From NCBI GenBank assembly GCA_031253985.1, contig JAIRVH010000207.1:1-53495 (forward strand): 53,495 nt of DNA. The letters run 5' to 3'. The notes below the pieces were generated by a model that worked only from the letters and a program-made list of their open reading frames with translations, was not told the DNA's origin and made no database searches. This document shows positions 51,661-53,495 of this stretch, piece by piece; positions within the stretch are counted from its first letter, which is position 1; each line of letters opens with the position of its first letter. This stretch comes from Sphingobacterium sp. Its GTDB lineage: Bacteria > Bacteroidota > Bacteroidia > Sphingobacteriales > Sphingobacteriaceae. The position numbers and the translations under genes were made by a program.

Positions 51661-51990
51661 ATGAAAAGTTACGTATTATTACTGACATTGGCTTCGTTCG
51701 GAACCGTCGCTTTGGGGCAGGTTAAGGTAAAACCACAGATTCCTTTAATTGAGGAAAGAGAATCAAAAATGCCTATTCTTAAATTGGATTCGGCAGATGG
51801 AAAGTATCGTATGCCTGTTAAAAAGTTAAAACGCATGGACGGTCTAGCTCCTATGCCGGGAACAGAAAAGATGCCTAAAGGAAGTGAAAAGACAGATAAC
51901 CCTCAATTTAGGTTATTGGAAGATTCACTGAAAGTGAAGGACTTCAAATTAAAAATAGACTCCCTATATCCAAAGAAGCAAAAAAAATAG
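51661..51990 (+). CDS. Small secreted protein, unknown function
   Basis: This 109-residue protein has a signal peptide (SYVLLLTLASFGTVALGQ) and a basic, Pro/Met-rich mature part with two similar blocks: MPILKLDSADGKYRMPVKKL and MPGTEKMPKGSEK. I do not recognise a family. It is a single-gene unit closed by a strong terminator that overlaps its stop codon. Confidence 0.7.
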   Translation: MKSYVLLLTLASFGTVALGQVKVKPQIPLIEERESKMPILKLDSADGKYRMPVKKLKRMDGLAPMPGTEKMPKGSEKTDNPQFRLLEDSLKVKDFKLKIDSLYPKKQKK

Positions 51991-52016
51991 CGTTCTATTT
52001 AGAACGCTATTTTTTT
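51981..52016. terminator. Bidirectional terminator between secreted protein and pyk
   Basis: The arms 51981-51996 and 52001-52016 (AAAAAAATAGCGTTCT and its reverse complement) match perfectly around an ATTT loop. The A- and T-runs at the ends suit termination on both strands. Confidence 0.93.
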
Positions 52017-52034
52017 TGCTTAATCCTATGTTTC

Positions 52035-53462
52035 CTATAACTGAGAAACGCGGATAGTATTTGTTTTACCTTTTTCAATTAACGGAGTCGAAGCCGTGTT
52101 GATGATAATTGAGCCTGGTTTAACGTAGTTATTTTTTACAATAAACTTGTTGACATCATGGATAGATCCATCCGTGCTTTCGAACTTGTCATAGATAAAG
52201 GTTTTTACACCCCATAGTAGGCTTAATTGTTTCAAAAGTTTTTGTGTTCCTGTGAAAACTAAGATATCTACATTCGGTCTATAACTTGCAATTTCAAACG
52301 CTGTAGCGCCCGAAGAGGTTAATACCGCGATTGCTGAGGCATCCGTTTTTTGTGCCAAATATACTGATGAAGCGCAAATAGCATCCGGAATAAGCGTTCC
52401 ATCGTGGATTTCACTAACTTTCTCATTATAATAAGGATAAGAAGTTTGTTCCACGTGGATAATAATTTTGCTCATTGTTTCGATAACGATTTCTGGAAAT
52501 TCACCGACAGACGTCTCTCCACTTAGCATTACGGCATCTGCTCCATCTAATACCGAGTTAGCTACGTCATTTACTTCAGCACGTGTAGGGCGAGGTGTTG
52601 TGATCATGCTTTCCAACATCTGTGTGGCAATGATAACAGGTTTTGAAAGATCTCTACATTTTTGTACGATGATCTTTTGAAGTCCTGGAACTTCTTCCAT
52701 TGGAAGTTCAACTCCGAGGTCTCCACGGGCAACCATAACAGCATCTGTTGCTTCGATGATTGCATCAATATTTTCAATCGCTTCTGGTTTTTCAACTTTT
52801 GCGATCACACGTGCATGGCTTCCTTTCGCTTCAATAATTTTTTTACATTGAAAAATATCTTCTGCCGAACGTACAAATGACATGGCTATCCAATCTGCCC
52901 CATGATCCAAGGCAAAGTTCAAGTTGTCTAAATCTTCATCAGTAAGTGAAGGGATAGATACTTTGGTGTTTGGTAAATTAACACCTTTACGTGAAGTAAG
53001 GACTCCGCCGTGTACTACTTCACAGGTTACGGTATCTTTATGGTTTGTCTCTAAAACACGAAGTTGAAGTTTTCCGTCATCAAGTAAAATGATTTCGTTG
53101 GCTTCAACATCGTTTGGAAAGTTTTCGTATGTAATGTAGATTCTGTTTTCGTCGCCGATCAGTTCGTGTGTTGTAATTTCTACTTTTGAACCATTTACGA
53201 GAATAGCACCACCTTCTTTCATTTTTCCGATCCTGATTTTTGGACCTTGTAAATCTGCTAAGATGGCAACATTGAATCCTGTTTCATTATTTATTGCATT
53301 TATAGTTTCGATAACCTTAAGGTGATCTGCCTGGCTGCCATGAGAGAAATTCAACCGACACACATCAACCCCTTTAGCAATCATGTTGGTCAAAACTTGT
53401 TTGTCTGCCGAGGCAGGGCCTAATGTTGCGACAATTTTAGTCCTTTTTTGAACTTTTTCCAT
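52035..53462 (-). CDS. pyk: Pyruvate kinase
   Basis: This 475-residue glycolytic enzyme converts phosphoenolpyruvate and ADP to pyruvate and ATP. Visible marks are KIVATLGPAS at the start, NFSHGSQADH, the ADLQGPKIRIG strand, the catalytic IAKVEKPEAIENID, MVARGDLGVELP, ATQMLESM and LSGETSVGEFP. Length is normal. The gene begins close to the right edge, so its promoter lies mostly outside the window. Confidence 0.98.
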   Translation of the reverse strand: MEKVQKRTKIVATLGPASADKQVLTNMIAKGVDVCRLNFSHGSQADHLKVIETINAINNETGFNVAILADLQGPKIRIGKMKEGGAILVNGSKVEITTHELIGDENRIYITYENFPNDVEANEIILLDDGKLQLRVLETNHKDTVTCEVVHGGVLTSRKGVNLPNTKVSIPSLTDEDLDNLNFALDHGADWIAMSFVRSAEDIFQCKKIIEAKGSHARVIAKVEKPEAIENIDAIIEATDAVMVARGDLGVELPMEEVPGLQKIIVQKCRDLSKPVIIATQMLESMITTPRPTRAEVNDVANSVLDGADAVMLSGETSVGEFPEIVIETMSKIIIHVEQTSYPYYNEKVSEIHDGTLIPDAICASSVYLAQKTDASAIAVLTSSGATAFEIASYRPNVDILVFTGTQKLLKQLSLLWGVKTFIYDKFESTDGSIHDVNKFIVKNNYVKPGSIIINTASTPLIEKGKTNTIRVSQL

Positions 53463-53495
53463 CTGTTATTTTGTATTTTAAATGTTCTTCATTAA

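Noticed and set aside
1..53495. CRISPR arrays, tRNAs, rRNAs, insertion sequences, phage genes
   Set aside because: I looked for repeated spacers, CCA-ended cloverleafs, transposase motifs and integrase genes on both strands and found none I could support.

Overview
The window looks like chromosomal DNA of a Bacteroidota member, most likely a Sphingobacterium or a close relative in the Sphingobacteriaceae. The supporting signs are low to moderate G+C, recurrent TAnnTTTG promoter boxes just upstream of genes, few Shine-Dalgarno sequences, DUF4374 lipoproteins and a FecI/FecR/TonB-receptor locus. I see no tRNA, rRNA, CRISPR array or insertion sequence.

Layout. 1-454: a TPP riboswitch on the minus strand whose gene lies off the left edge. 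455-3538: amidohydrolase, acylphosphatase and a flippase. 3595-4590: tRNA-dihydrouridine synthase. 4657-14540, all minus: an iron-uptake type locus running ECF sigma factor, short FecR-like anti-sigma, DUF4374 lipoprotein, TonB receptor, second DUF4374 lipoprotein, PepSY membrane protein, second outer-membrane receptor. 14607-17839, minus: a partial trp operon (trpE, a chorismate-mutase-like gene, trpG, trpC) behind a trp attenuator with a 20-residue leader peptide carrying three tandem Trp codons. 17914-20307: divergent trmD and an ABC-F ATPase. 20430-22617: a decayed gluconate locus in which only the kinase is intact; gnd and gntP are reduced to head-plus-tail stubs.

22914-24386: TPM-domain membrane protein. 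24551-31210: a six-gene cluster resembling E. coli ynbABCD (CDP-alcohol phosphatidyltransferase, CDP-diglyceride synthase, PAP2 plus dual-specificity phosphatase, hydrolase-methyltransferase fusion) with an added patatin-like protein and an SDR oxidoreductase. It is probably a pathway for an undescribed membrane lipid. 31377-42730: a membrane-stress cluster (YjfI-like, PspA/IM30, DUF4177, YqiJ-like, YqiK-type flotillin, serine hydrolase, 1614-residue AAA+ ATPase) divergent from an XRE regulator, with a 54-bp quasi-palindrome between them.

42794-53495: a small lipoprotein, ssb, a zinc-ribbon protein, a membrane-bound XRE regulator, a TPR protein behind a long structured leader, metE under a SAM-I riboswitch, an OmpR-type response regulator with its histidine kinase, a small secreted protein, and pyruvate kinase.

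The best candidates for new biology are the ynb-like lipid cluster, the PspA/flotillin/ATPase cluster with its candidate operator, and the near-leaderless trp attenuator. All functional calls come from reading the sequence and from family knowledge; no searches were run.
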